A DNA stretch of 21,392 nucleotides from Candidatus Cloacimonadota bacterium (lineage in GTDB: Bacteria > Cloacimonadota > Cloacimonadia > Cloacimonadales > Cloacimonadaceae), in NCBI GenBank assembly GCA_023230795.1, contig JALNWR010000013.1, positions 1-21,392 of the forward strand, written 5' to 3'. The notes beneath the pieces are model-generated. The model was not told the origin of the DNA, made no database searches, and saw only the letters and a program-made list of their open reading frames with translations. A program made the translations under genes and the position numbers. Position 1 is the first letter of the stretch; every line of letters starts with the position of its first letter. Positions 5,931-14,321 of the stretch are shown here, one piece after another.

Positions 5931-8089
5931 TAGTAGAAGAGGCTCATTCTTAGATAGCTAGTATAGTCGTAAACCAACCAGTCTTTGATTGCCTTGTCAT
6001 ACTTGAGATTCACGCTTACGTCCAGTGATATATTGCGGTATATGCGGAAATTAATCCTGTTTTCGTTTTCTATGCTGGGCATAATGCCGCTATCCTCAAA
6101 GGGAAAGAGAGCATCAAAGGTAGAATTGATCGAAAGGAATCTCAAGATATTCACCGAAGAAAAGATCAAGGTGGTTTCTATACCCCTATCATAACGGTTT
6201 TCGGCTTCGGTAAACACATCATAGTTGATTCCGTCGATAGTTACAGAGCTTGCTGAGCTCAATGATCTGCGATTGATATCTTGCACCCAGCCGTAGCCAC
6301 TACGCATGCTCACCCAGGTGCTTGGGCTGAAGGCGATGCGGTATGTAAGCCCGGTTCCTTCTTTGAGGCGCAGGGGATACAGTGCAATCTTTGTGCGGAT
6401 CTTATCCTGGTTCAATGCACGCTCAATCTCACTGCCTTCGTAGTCTATTACTATATAGTTTTTAGGGTCTGAAAAATGGGTATATTCATCCCAGAAATGA
6501 GTGTTCAGATCAGCTCTGCCATAAAAAGCGAGGTTGTTGAAAAACTTCTTTTCTTTTTTCCAGGGATACAGCAGCAGAGTATTCTTCAGGGAGTAATTAT
6601 CCTTATTTATTCTGGCGTCACTGTCCTTGTTGAAGTTTGCCCCTATATCATAGATACTGCGCATGTTGTAATGGAAGGGGCGAAATTCATGATCGATGGT
6701 ATTGTCAAATTGCCCTGCCAGATTCAAAGTAAAGCTGGGGTCCTTTTCATCCACTTCGTTGTTTGAAGATATATTCAGATTAGCATGGATAGCACCTTTG
6801 TGAAATTTCACCTGCCCCACGCCCAGTTCATCTGCCAGGACTCCGGCACCTATCAAGAGATTACTCGCGCCAGGAGAAGTATCCACTATTACGGTCATGA
6901 CAGGGCTATCTCCCTCTTGCAGATACACAGTGGCAAAATCTCTGAGAGTGCTCCAGGAATTTCCGCCCAGGGTAATCATATAGTTCCCCGGGGGCAATAT
7001 CCACAGACTTTCTTCGATGCCATGTTCATCTTCGCCCCGGCTGATATCAGAGCCTACTTTCGTATATCCGTAATCATCTTCATTTTGTACCCACAAATCA
7101 TAGATCATGCGCACCCTGGTCTGGGAATCATCCAGGATGCGTACCCGCAGCTCACTCCAGATTCTATCATGGACAGTTCGCAGTCTGGGAAATACCACCG
7201 TGTTTGCTTTGATGTCTTCATTATAGCCGGTGATAACCCTGTAGTTTCCTGGTTCTAAAAGCAGCGGGACGTTGTATTCGCCCACAGCCTCGCTAATTTT
7301 GGTATTCAGACTATCCACACCTTCTACCTTATACTGCAATTCACTGGATACGGGTGCTTTGGTATTAAGCAGCAATTCCCCGAAGAGTTTATGTGCTTCC
7401 TGGTCTTCCAGATGCTGGAAAAAATACTTTGTCGGTGCGCTCATCATATTGGTAAAATCCCTTTTACTGCGATCGATCGGTTTGCCGGCAAAATGCATGA
7501 TACACAAGGAAGCGAAAGCATTGGTTTCATTCATGATCATCTCGTTGAATACTTGCACCAGATAGACTATGGAATCGTCGCTGAGTTTCCGATAGTGATC
7601 ATTGCGATAAGACAGTACAGTTCTTTCACTGGTGCTGTCCCGCAAAACAAACTCCATGCGCAGATAAGCTCGGGGATTGGCTCCTTCTATCTTCTCGATG
7701 TTCAAAACCGAGGTTTCCAGATAGTAATCCGGGTCAGTCTCCAAGGCATTACGGTAAACGTTATCGAAGATATTGTAAGCTTTCAAGCGGTCGGAAATGA
7801 TATTGGGAACAGCGTCTGAGAGGCGGTTTGCCCAAAGATCGTCGTACATAAAACGCACCTGAGAGAAGCTCTCTTTGGCTACGATCTGATTGCGGTTGTA
7901 GATACGATTGATGCGGCTGTTCATCACATATAGGCTTTTCTGATTTGAGATTTCCATCACCAATTCAGGCTTTTCTGTAGCTTTTTGATAATCGAGCACA
8001 TAGTAGTTGGTTTGGCGTTCCACTCTACCGAAACACCCGCTGAGTGCCAGGGTGATAATTGCCAGACAGATAAGGTAAAATTGTTTCAT
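5930..8089 (-). CDS. MCE-system outer-membrane partner: PqiC-like lipoprotein domain fused to a predicted beta-barrel
   Basis: This is a large lipoprotein of 719 residues from the preferred start (721 from the upstream ATG at 8095; residue numbers here count from that ATG). The lipobox is LSGC with lipidated C21. Residues 28-205 fit the ABC-type transport auxiliary lipoprotein (DUF330/PqiC) pattern: YYVLDYQ, the MNSRINRIYNRNQ region, the RFMYDDLWANRLSDAVPNII segment and a cysteine-free sheet. Residues 215-430 contain two beta-rich modules (LEPGNYRVITG 279-289, LPPGNYMITLGG 367-378). From about 430 to the end, alternating polar/aromatic strands separated by turns finish in YLRMSLFY, with the terminal aromatic expected of an outer-membrane barrel. 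The preferred start is M3 at 8089, because AGGAGG lies eight bases before it but only about two before M1. The gene lies between mlaD and mlaE, so it probably forms the outer-membrane end of the lipid conduit. The barrel call is inference. Confidence 0.75.
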   Translation of the reverse strand: MKQFYLICLAIITLALSGCFGRVERQTNYYVLDYQKATEKPELVMEISNQKSLYVMNSRINRIYNRNQIVAKESFSQVRFMYDDLWANRLSDAVPNIISDRLKAYNIFDNVYRNALETDPDYYLETSVLNIEKIEGANPRAYLRMEFVLRDSTSERTVLSYRNDHYRKLSDDSIVYLVQVFNEMIMNETNAFASLCIMHFAGKPIDRSKRDFTNMMSAPTKYFFQHLEDQEAHKLFGELLLNTKAPVSSELQYKVEGVDSLNTKISEAVGEYNVPLLLEPGNYRVITGYNEDIKANTVVFPRLRTVHDRIWSELRVRILDDSQTRVRMIYDLWVQNEDDYGYTKVGSDISRGEDEHGIEESLWILPPGNYMITLGGNSWSTLRDFATVYLQEGDSPVMTVIVDTSPGASNLLIGAGVLADELGVGQVKFHKGAIHANLNISSNNEVDEKDPSFTLNLAGQFDNTIDHEFRPFHYNMRSIYDIGANFNKDSDARINKDNYSLKNTLLLYPWKKEKKFFNNLAFYGRADLNTHFWDEYTHFSDPKNYIVIDYEGSEIERALNQDKIRTKIALYPLRLKEGTGLTYRIAFSPSTWVSMRSGYGWVQDINRRSLSSASSVTIDGINYDVFTEAENRYDRGIETTLIFSSVNILRFLSINSTFDALFPFEDSGIMPSIENENRINFRIYRNISLDVSVNLKYDKAIKDWLVYDYTSYLRMSLFY

Positions 8090-8105
8090 AATCATATCCT
8101 CCTAA

Positions 8106-9305
8106 TCAATTTCCCCTTAGCAAAATAGTGGGGTTATCCAAAATTTGGCGGGAAAAGTCATTGAGATTTGAAGTAGCATCACGCAGGTTTTCCATGGTCT
8201 CGGCAAGATCGTCCTGCGAGCGCAATACAGCTCTATTTAAAGTATTTACCAGCACGCCGGTGCGCTGAACGGTCACTCCCAGATTATTCACCATGTCTTT
8301 TAAGTTGGCATCTGCCAATTGCCCGGCCAGGACGTCGAGATTTGACATCATAGAGCCGAATTCGTCTGAGCCTAAAATATCATTGATCGCATCCAGGGAG
8401 CTGTTGACAGTCTCACTGATGTACGCAATTTCTTTTGTGGTATCCAGGATCAGGGTATTGGTGTTTTCACCAATGGTGTTGACATGAAATCTGGTATCCT
8501 GAACCAGGTAAGTGGTTTGCTCGGAAATCTGATCGATATTATCGTTGAGGTTTTGGGTAATTTGCACCAGCTCTTCATTTAAGGTAAGAGTAAGCTGCTC
8601 CATAGAAGCCACCGTAGCGACATTCAGAGAATCGATCGTATTCACTGCGGCTGTACTGATTGCATCTATGTTTTTACTGAGGCCATCTGTCATATCAGCG
8701 ATATTATGTGAGATTCTGCTTACGGCATCCAGGGTTCCGGCCAGATTCGATCTGGTTTCTTCCAGGATAAGACCGGTTTGCTCCAGAATCTTGGCGATGT
8801 TGTCCTGATTTTCTTGGTTGGTAAGATTGCCGATATTGACAGCGATCTGGTCTATCTTATCCACAATGGAGATAGCGCGCTCGGAAATATCGTCTATCAG
8901 GGTGGAGCCCGCTTTGATATAACTGCCAGGAGACATGTTTCTGGCTTCATTGGTTCCGCCCTTGATCTCCACAGCTTTCATGCCGGTGATGCCGACCATG
9001 CTGAGCACGGCTTCTGTGTCTTCCTTTATAGGAGTTCCGGGCTCAATATTTATGGTGATTATCACTTTATTCACATCATTCGGATCGATTCTCACATTTT
9101 CCACACGGCCTACTTTGATGCCTTGATAATTTACAGTACCGCCTACCTGTAATCCGCTCACCGGGTAGTCGTCAAATACAATATAATAGGTGTCCCACTT
9201 TTGGGTAAGCTGATTTCCAGCCACAGCGGCAGCAAAGACGAGGATTAGCACGGCTCCTACCACTAAAAATACTCCCAGGCGAATTTTAGTAGCTTTTGAT
9301 ACCAT
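8106..9305 (-). CDS. mlaD: MCE-domain protein (MlaD-like) with very long helical C-terminus
   Basis: This is the periplasmic, inner-membrane-anchored lipid-binding subunit of the MCE transporter. In 399 residues: one N-terminal membrane helix (8-30), an MCE domain at about 38-117 (YYIVFDDYPVSGLQVGGTVNYQGIKVGRVENV..., ending VGITGMKAVEIKGG), then about 250 residues of almost pure helix with heptad-like spacing (140-385, repeated ISxxxxxL/IxxNLxxxx units) and a C-terminal LDNPTILLRGN. That tail ending is common in MCE proteins. E. coli MlaD is only about 183 residues, so this form is closer in design to the long coiled-coil MCE proteins that bridge the periplasm. The ribosome binding site AAAGGAGG is excellent. 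It lies 11 bp after the uridylyltransferase gene and about 16 bp before the lipoprotein gene. Confidence 0.92.
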   Translation of the reverse strand: MVSKATKIRLGVFLVVGAVLILVFAAAVAGNQLTQKWDTYYIVFDDYPVSGLQVGGTVNYQGIKVGRVENVRIDPNDVNKVIITINIEPGTPIKEDTEAVLSMVGITGMKAVEIKGGTNEARNMSPGSYIKAGSTLIDDISERAISIVDKIDQIAVNIGNLTNQENQDNIAKILEQTGLILEETRSNLAGTLDAVSRISHNIADMTDGLSKNIDAISTAAVNTIDSLNVATVASMEQLTLTLNEELVQITQNLNDNIDQISEQTTYLVQDTRFHVNTIGENTNTLILDTTKEIAYISETVNSSLDAINDILGSDEFGSMMSNLDVLAGQLADANLKDMVNNLGVTVQRTGVLVNTLNRAVLRSQDDLAETMENLRDATSNLNDFSRQILDNPTILLRGN

Positions 9306-9316
9306 CTTTGCCTCCT

Positions 9317-10678
9317 TTATTCATAGTATAAATCACCCGTGATCAGGCGATTGCTGATTTTGACCGGACTTACAGCTTTGATATTTACCCGGCCATCACA
9401 GATCACATCTGCACCAAAGCTGACATCTCCTTCGATCTTAAGCTCCTTGCACCCTGAAAGTGAAGGTGGAGACTCAAAACGTTTTTGCATTTGCTCGATA
9501 TTGCCATAATATCTTGGGTCCAGCTCGATATAAGGCGGCTTCGGCATTGACTGCTTTAGTCTGATCTGATATTGATCGTTGAGCTCATAAGCATCAGACC
9601 AAATGCTGAGCAGGTCATCGGTTTTCTTCACCGGTGCAAATCTTTGTCTGGGTACTATCACAGCCCGAGCTCCGGCAAAAGAGCTGATTGCGGCTCCCAT
9701 GGCGGTTTCCAATTGATAAACCTCAGTTCCATCCACCTTTTTGGGATTCACGATCAAAGGCAAAAGCATCAGACCTTCATTGGTGATCATGTGCCATTCC
9801 AGAGCTTTGAGGTCTATCCAGAGGTTATTGGTATTGAAATACCTGTATTTGTCGATGTTTTGAAATTCTTCAAGGTCTTCGGCAGGACATTGGGCGATCT
9901 CACGCAGGAGCAATTGCCCGGATTCATCCTGGGCTAAGTGTCCGCCTTTTTTGTCCATTTCACTGCGCTCACACACTTCCATCAGGAAGGGAACGTCATG
10001 CTTTTGCATATAGGCTGCAATGGAGGCGTCCACCGTGGCTCCGAGGTTATCAGAATTTGAGACAAAGGCATAGCGATAGCCTTTGGCGATTAGCTTTTCC
10101 AGGATTCCACTGGTAGAGATAGCGGTATAGATATCTCCATGTCCCGGAGGATTCCAGCGCATATCCTTGTCTTTGTGTACAAATAGGGACAGGTCTTCCC
10201 GAGTGATGCGGGGAAATTTGTTTTGCATAAAGCTCACCGGCAAATCCTGTCTGGCCAGATCAGGATATTTATTCAGATAATCCAGAGTATCTTTTTGAGT
10301 GGCAAAGCTATTCATAAATATCAGTTGGATATCATAGCCACTTTCTGCTCTCAGAGCCAGAATGTGGCGCGTGATGATATCCAGGAAATTCATGTTTCCT
10401 TTGACTGGTAACAGGGATTTTGCTTTGGAAAGCCCCATGCTGGTTCCCAGGCCGCCATTGAGTTTGATCACAGCGATATTCCGCAGAAGTCCTGCGCTGC
10501 TCTTATCTTCGAGTTCCTCAAAAGGGATCACCGCTTCAGAGCTGGGTGGGCTGATACTGCCTTCCGGTATCTGACCGCTGCTTCCTTTTTGTAAAGCTTC
10601 ATAATACGCAGAAAACGTGCGTATCACCATATCTGACAATCCCTCTGCCTTCATCGCGCGAACAAACTGATTTAGCAT
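9317..10678 (-). CDS. UTP-glucose-1-phosphate uridylyltransferase (UDPGP family)
   Basis: The predicted cytosolic enzyme forms UDP-sugar and pyrophosphate from UTP and a sugar-1-phosphate. It belongs to the eukaryotic-type UDPGP family, not the bacterial GalU family. Visible: the nucleotide-binding loop IKLNGGLGTSMGL (71-83) followed by KAKSLLPVKG (85-94), IFMNSFAT (120-127), PPGHGDIYTA (177-186), VSNSDNLGATVD (206-217), and a C-terminal left-handed helix-like stretch (CKELKIEGDVSFGADVICDG). At 453 residues it has the usual UGP1 length. Glucose-1-phosphate is the default substrate, but related members also accept N-acetylhexosamine-1-phosphates, so specificity is open. The ribosome binding site AAAGGAAG is good. 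It sits between hutU and the MCE genes with 11-bp gaps. Confidence 0.85.
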   Translation of the reverse strand: MLNQFVRAMKAEGLSDMVIRTFSAYYEALQKGSSGQIPEGSISPPSSEAVIPFEELEDKSSAGLLRNIAVIKLNGGLGTSMGLSKAKSLLPVKGNMNFLDIITRHILALRAESGYDIQLIFMNSFATQKDTLDYLNKYPDLARQDLPVSFMQNKFPRITREDLSLFVHKDKDMRWNPPGHGDIYTAISTSGILEKLIAKGYRYAFVSNSDNLGATVDASIAAYMQKHDVPFLMEVCERSEMDKKGGHLAQDESGQLLLREIAQCPAEDLEEFQNIDKYRYFNTNNLWIDLKALEWHMITNEGLMLLPLIVNPKKVDGTEVYQLETAMGAAISSFAGARAVIVPRQRFAPVKKTDDLLSIWSDAYELNDQYQIRLKQSMPKPPYIELDPRYYGNIEQMQKRFESPPSLSGCKELKIEGDVSFGADVICDGRVNIKAVSPVKISNRLITGDLYYE

Positions 10679-10689
10679 TATCTCTTCCT

Positions 10690-12678
10690 TTATATCAAGC
10701 TTTCTAAATATTTATCATCAGCAGGTTCCGGAATGGTAATAGCTCCTTCTTCCTTATGCTTTTGATTCCACTGTGCAGACGTGTTGATAGCTCCGTCGTT
10801 GCGAGCCCAGGCACGTCTGGCTACTCCACCCATCACATCCCAGGACAGAGCATTTTTGATTACTTCATCCATGCGTTTGCTGCCATCGAGTACTATGCCA
10901 TTGCCGCCATTTACACTGCGGCCTATGCCCACTCCTCCGCCATTGGAAAGCACCACCAGGCTCATTCCCCGGGCGATGTTTCCAGCAAAACAGTGTGTGG
11001 CCATATCTGCCATTACATTGCTGCCATCGTAGATATTGGCCGTTTCGCGGAAGGGTGAATCGGTTCCGGAAGTATCGTGATGGTCACGTCCCAGCATCAC
11101 GGGGCCTATCTCCTTCTTACGGATCATTTCGTTAAACCTCAGGGCAAGGCGCACCCGTCCTTCTTCATCGGCATAAAGTATCCGGGCTTTGGTACCCACT
11201 ACAAGGGCATTATCTTCTGCGGTGCTGATCCAGTGATGATTGTCCCGGTCCATGGAGTTACGATTTGGGTCTATCAGAGCGCAGGCTGCCTGGTCTGTGG
11301 CTCTGAGATCACTGTCCTTGCGGGAAAGGCATACCCACCTAAAAGGTCCATAACCAAAATCAAAGCACATTGGCCCCATGATGTCTTCCACATAAGAAGG
11401 CCAGATAAAGCCGCTGTTTGTGCTGGTTTCGTCTTTGGCGATAGCTGTTACGCCTGCGTCATATACAGAGGCCATGAAGCTATTTCCATAATCCCAGAAA
11501 TAGCTGCCTTTATCCGTCAGCGATTTCAGGACATTAAAATGCCGTCTCAGTGAGAGATCTACCAATTGACTGAACTTAGTCCGATCCTCTGCCAGAATAC
11601 TGCGGCCTTCTTCATAGCTTACTCTCGCAGGAGTATAGCCGCCATCATATACAGCATGACATGAAGTTTGATCGCTTATCAGCTCCGCTTTGATATCATT
11701 CTCGTCGATATACTCCAGTAAATCTACTATATTGCCATGATAGGCAATGGAAAGAGTTTTCCCTGAAATGCGTGCTTCATCCACCCATCTGAAGATTTCA
11801 GGCAGATCATCAGAGACCCGGGAGACCCAACCCTGTGAATGCCTGGTCTTGATGCGCGAATCATCCACTTCTGCGATGATGCCGATACCTCCGGCTATTT
11901 CCACAGCCTTGGCCTGCGCACCGCTCATGCCTCCCAGACCCGAAGAAACAAAGAGCACTCCGGATAAATCCTTATCCACAGGAATGCCAAGATATTTGCG
12001 GCCGGCGTTTAACAGAGTAATATAGGTGCCATGCACTATACCCTGCGGCCCGATGTACATCCAGCCTCCGGCAGTCATCTGTCCATAATTTGCCACACCC
12101 AAAGCGGTGAGACGCTGAAAATCTTCAGGATTGTCCCATTTCCCGATTACCAGGCCATTGGTAGAGATCACTCTCGGTGCCTGAGGTCCTGAGGGGAAAA
12201 GCCCCACGGGATGTCCGCTGGCCACTACAAGGGTTTGATTTTCTGTCATTACTTCCAGATATTTCTTGATCAATCTGTATTGCATCCAGTTTTGGCAGAC
12301 CTGCCCAGTTTCACCGTAGGTTACCAGCTCGTAGGGATACAGCGCAATCTCAAAATCCAGATTGTTATCTATCATCACCTGCATAGCTCTGGCTGCGGTG
12401 ATGCCTTTGTATTCGTCAAGGGCTTTGCCAGATATTTTGCCTTCAGGACGCCAGCGATAGCCGTAGATGCGCCCCCTGGTCTTTAGTTCCTGTAAAAATT
12501 CCCCTGCTACTTCTTGGTGCAATTCACTGGGAATATAACGTAGTGCATTCTTCAAAGCTTGCTTGATTTCTGACTTGCTTAGGTTCAATCCGCGATCTGG
12601 AGCTCTGCGAATACCCGGCTCAAAAACAGGGTCAGGCGGAAGTGCAGCATCCAGCTTCACTTGAAAATGATTAGACAT
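10690..12678 (-). CDS. hutU: Urocanate hydratase (long form)
   Basis: This enzyme is the second step of histidine degradation, converting urocanate to 4-imidazolone-5-propanoate with NAD+ as electrophilic cofactor. Motifs: GQVCQNWMQYRLI (125-137), GQMTAGGWMYIGPQGIVHGT (199-218), the NAD-binding SSGLGGMSGAQAKA (245-258), SDQTSCHAVYDGGYTP (335-350), the catalytic cysteine C438 in GPMCFDFGYGPFRW (435-448), and RKDSDLRATDQAA. The 662 residues are about 100 longer than the Pseudomonas/Bacillus enzyme, but agree with the long subgroup found in Bacteroidetes and spirochaetes. The ATG lies within the end of the preceding gene (8-bp overlap). No hutH, hutI or formiminotransferase gene is in the window. 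Confidence 0.95.
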   Translation of the reverse strand: MSNHFQVKLDAALPPDPVFEPGIRRAPDRGLNLSKSEIKQALKNALRYIPSELHQEVAGEFLQELKTRGRIYGYRWRPEGKISGKALDEYKGITAARAMQVMIDNNLDFEIALYPYELVTYGETGQVCQNWMQYRLIKKYLEVMTENQTLVVASGHPVGLFPSGPQAPRVISTNGLVIGKWDNPEDFQRLTALGVANYGQMTAGGWMYIGPQGIVHGTYITLLNAGRKYLGIPVDKDLSGVLFVSSGLGGMSGAQAKAVEIAGGIGIIAEVDDSRIKTRHSQGWVSRVSDDLPEIFRWVDEARISGKTLSIAYHGNIVDLLEYIDENDIKAELISDQTSCHAVYDGGYTPARVSYEEGRSILAEDRTKFSQLVDLSLRRHFNVLKSLTDKGSYFWDYGNSFMASVYDAGVTAIAKDETSTNSGFIWPSYVEDIMGPMCFDFGYGPFRWVCLSRKDSDLRATDQAACALIDPNRNSMDRDNHHWISTAEDNALVVGTKARILYADEEGRVRLALRFNEMIRKKEIGPVMLGRDHHDTSGTDSPFRETANIYDGSNVMADMATHCFAGNIARGMSLVVLSNGGGVGIGRSVNGGNGIVLDGSKRMDEVIKNALSWDVMGGVARRAWARNDGAINTSAQWNQKHKEEGAITIPEPADDKYLESLI

Positions 12679-13969
12679 GATTTGCCTCTTTATTGTTATT
12701 ATTTTTATTCATCATTATATTGAGTATGGTTTTATCCGCATTTTGCAAACCGTTTTTGATAAAAACAGCCAGATTTTGGATGGTCTCATCTATATCATCT
12801 GTGATAATGCCGTCCTGCGAAGATACACAGGAGCCCATGTTTGCCAGGAGAGCAGCTTGAACTGCTGCGGAGGTATTTGTGGCGACTTTAAGGGAACAGC
12901 CTCCCTTGGCACCGTCGCAGATCATGCCGGCAGTATTGCCGATCATATTTTTGATAGCATACTCTGTCTTAATGTAGTCTCCCCCCAGGAGCAAAACTAT
13001 GCCAGATGCAGCTCCGGCAGAGGCCGAGATACAGCCGCACAAACTGGATAGCAGGCCGATCTTATCCTTGATATGCACATTCACCAGATGCCCAAAGGCT
13101 AAAGCGCGCTGCAATTGCTCCGGGCTGCTGCTCAGCTTTTCCGCCGCTGCGATGATGGGCAGAGTAATGCAAAGTCCCTGATTTCCACTACCTGTATTAG
13201 ACATCACCGGTAGATTGCACCCGCTCATGCGGGCGTCTGTAGCAGCTGCTGTGAAGGCCATAGCCAGATGGTGGATATCATCACCCAAAAGTCCCTCATG
13301 AATCTGCTGCATTATCATCTTACCCACAGACATACCCATTTTATCACTAAGGCCAAAATCCGCTATCTTGCGGTTCAAATATCCCCCGAGATCAATTTGC
13401 TTTAAGGAGTCATAATCCACCTGAGTGCAAAAGTCATAATAATCCTGAAGGCGATACTTTGAGGCTGAGATGAGTTTGGGGGCAGATCCTTCGCCGATGA
13501 TTTGGTTTTTCAATACATCGTCATCCAGTTCCAGACGGTATAACCATGAATGGCGCCAGCGGATTACTGCACGAGCTCTATGCTTCCCATCTGATAAAAT
13601 AGCCTCAACGTAAATCTTATCGTCACCCGGATTTACTCCGAGCTCAAGACCTGCTGCCAATATCTTGCCAGCCTCTAATTGCTCTGGGCTAAAGTCTTCG
13701 AGAACTTCCAGCTCCTTATGTGGATTTGCGCACACAGCCCCCAAGGCTGCAGCAATTTCCAAGCCGATGAATCCGGTATTCGGAATGCCCACTCCCATAC
13801 CGTTTTTGTATATAGAGGGGCTCACATTCACCTGAATACTGGTGATCTGCCCAGGCAGTATGCTGGCAGCGTAAGCTGTGGCCAAAGCAACAGAAGCCGG
13901 CTCCGTGCACCCAAGTGCTGGAACGACTTCTTGCTTCAATAAAGCCTGTATCTCTGAAAAATGACGCAT
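12671..13969 (-). CDS. UPF0597 / L-cysteine desulfidase-like protein (serine dehydratase alpha-related)
   Basis: This family includes the archaeal [4Fe-4S] L-cysteine desulfidase and E. coli CyuA (YhaM), which release sulfide or ammonia with pyruvate from cysteine. Counting from the upstream ATG at 14002, the catalytic-type cysteine is C32 in ALGCTEP, and the presumed cluster ligands are C324 (CGCISASAG), C362 (MICDGAKGG) and C369. The C362-C369 spacing of seven is the one reported for the Methanocaldococcus enzyme. SNTGSGNQGL (268-277) is the other family signature. I prefer the start MRHFSEIQ at 13969 (residue 12): homologues begin about there, AGGA lies seven bases upstream, and the 14002 ATG has no good ribosome binding site. 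It overlaps hutU by 8 bp. The substrate (cysteine, serine or another beta-substituted amino acid) is not decided by sequence. Confidence 0.85.
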   Translation of the reverse strand: MRHFSEIQALLKQEVVPALGCTEPASVALATAYAASILPGQITSIQVNVSPSIYKNGMGVGIPNTGFIGLEIAAALGAVCANPHKELEVLEDFSPEQLEAGKILAAGLELGVNPGDDKIYVEAILSDGKHRARAVIRWRHSWLYRLELDDDVLKNQIIGEGSAPKLISASKYRLQDYYDFCTQVDYDSLKQIDLGGYLNRKIADFGLSDKMGMSVGKMIMQQIHEGLLGDDIHHLAMAFTAAATDARMSGCNLPVMSNTGSGNQGLCITLPIIAAAEKLSSSPEQLQRALAFGHLVNVHIKDKIGLLSSLCGCISASAGAASGIVLLLGGDYIKTEYAIKNMIGNTAGMICDGAKGGCSLKVATNTSAAVQAALLANMGSCVSSQDGIITDDIDETIQNLAVFIKNGLQNADKTILNIMMNKNNNNKEANHV

Positions 13970-13998
13970 AATAATCCTAATTAAAAGTACTTCAATAT

Positions 13999-14027
13999 TC
14001 ATTCTTAGGCTGGTGAATTCCTGTCAA
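13999..14027 (-). promoter_or_regulatory. Possible promoter of the minus-strand operon (strong -35, weak -10)
   Basis: A perfect TTGACA lies on the minus strand at 14027-14022. The hexamer at 17-base spacing is GAATGA (14004-13999), a poor -10. Overlapping alternatives such as TAAGAA have spacings of 14-15. If used, transcription would start near 13992, downstream of the ATG at 14002, which fits the choice of the 13969 start for the first gene. Confidence 0.28.
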
Positions 14028-14068
14028 GTGAAAACTGAATTTCAGAGGATTCCACTATTCTTTCAGAG

Positions 14069-14086
14069 CATGATCTCCATGATCTC
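14069..14086. repeat. Perfect 9-bp tandem repeat upstream of the operon promoter
   Basis: CATGATCTC occurs twice in direct succession (14069-14077, 14078-14086), 42 bp upstream of the TTGACA of the putative operon promoter. Head-to-tail near-turn spacing (9 bp) just upstream of a -35 box is a common place for an activator site. No regulator family can be named. Confidence 0.5.
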
Positions 14087-14321
14087 TTCTGTGCTTCCTT
14101 CCCTTGTTTTTGCTGTAATCTTCCTGCATTAGTCCTGCTGAAAATAAAGTGGAAATGGCAGCTTTTTCACCTGCTATATACATGACATATCCACGTTATC
14201 AAAGGAGGGAGAATATAGTTCGGACATAATAGATCGACAGCTCCTTCCCCACTTTCATGCATTTTTAGCTTGCCATATTCTGAGCATTTTAAATAGTGGA
14301 GAAAACATAAGGGAGATTATC

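Larger units (their letters stand above)
13970..14321. other. Divergent intergenic region between the minus-strand run and the DUF1292 gene
   Basis: About 350 bp with no convincing ORF. It carries the likely promoter for the eight-gene minus-strand run (see 13999-14027), a perfect 9-bp tandem repeat (14069-14086) and, at 14308-14318, the ribosome binding site region of the DUF1292 gene. A stray AAAGGAGGGAG (about 14200-14212) is followed by no sensible frame. I see no riboswitch-like or tRNA-like fold by eye. Confidence 0.55.

Noticed and set aside
8090..8095. Upstream ATG (8095) as the start of the lipoprotein gene
   Set aside because: AGGAGG would be only about two bases away. The ATG two codons later has ideal eight-base spacing and still gives a complete lipoprotein signal.
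9572..9937. Plus-strand 121-aa frame opposite the uridylyltransferase
   Set aside because: Antisense shadow of a well-supported gene, with no ribosome binding site and no recognisable motif. Similar shadows across 4500-9200 and 10700-13950 were dismissed for the same reason.
13970..14002. Upstream ATG (14002) as the start of the UPF0597 gene
   Set aside because: No ribosome binding site at the right distance, it would add 11 hydrophobic residues not expected in the family, and it lies upstream of the inferred transcription start.
14200..14321. Promoter with TTGCCA (14270-14275) for the DUF1292 gene
   Set aside because: No acceptable -10 at 16-18 bases. The AT-rich TTTTAAAT lies too close.
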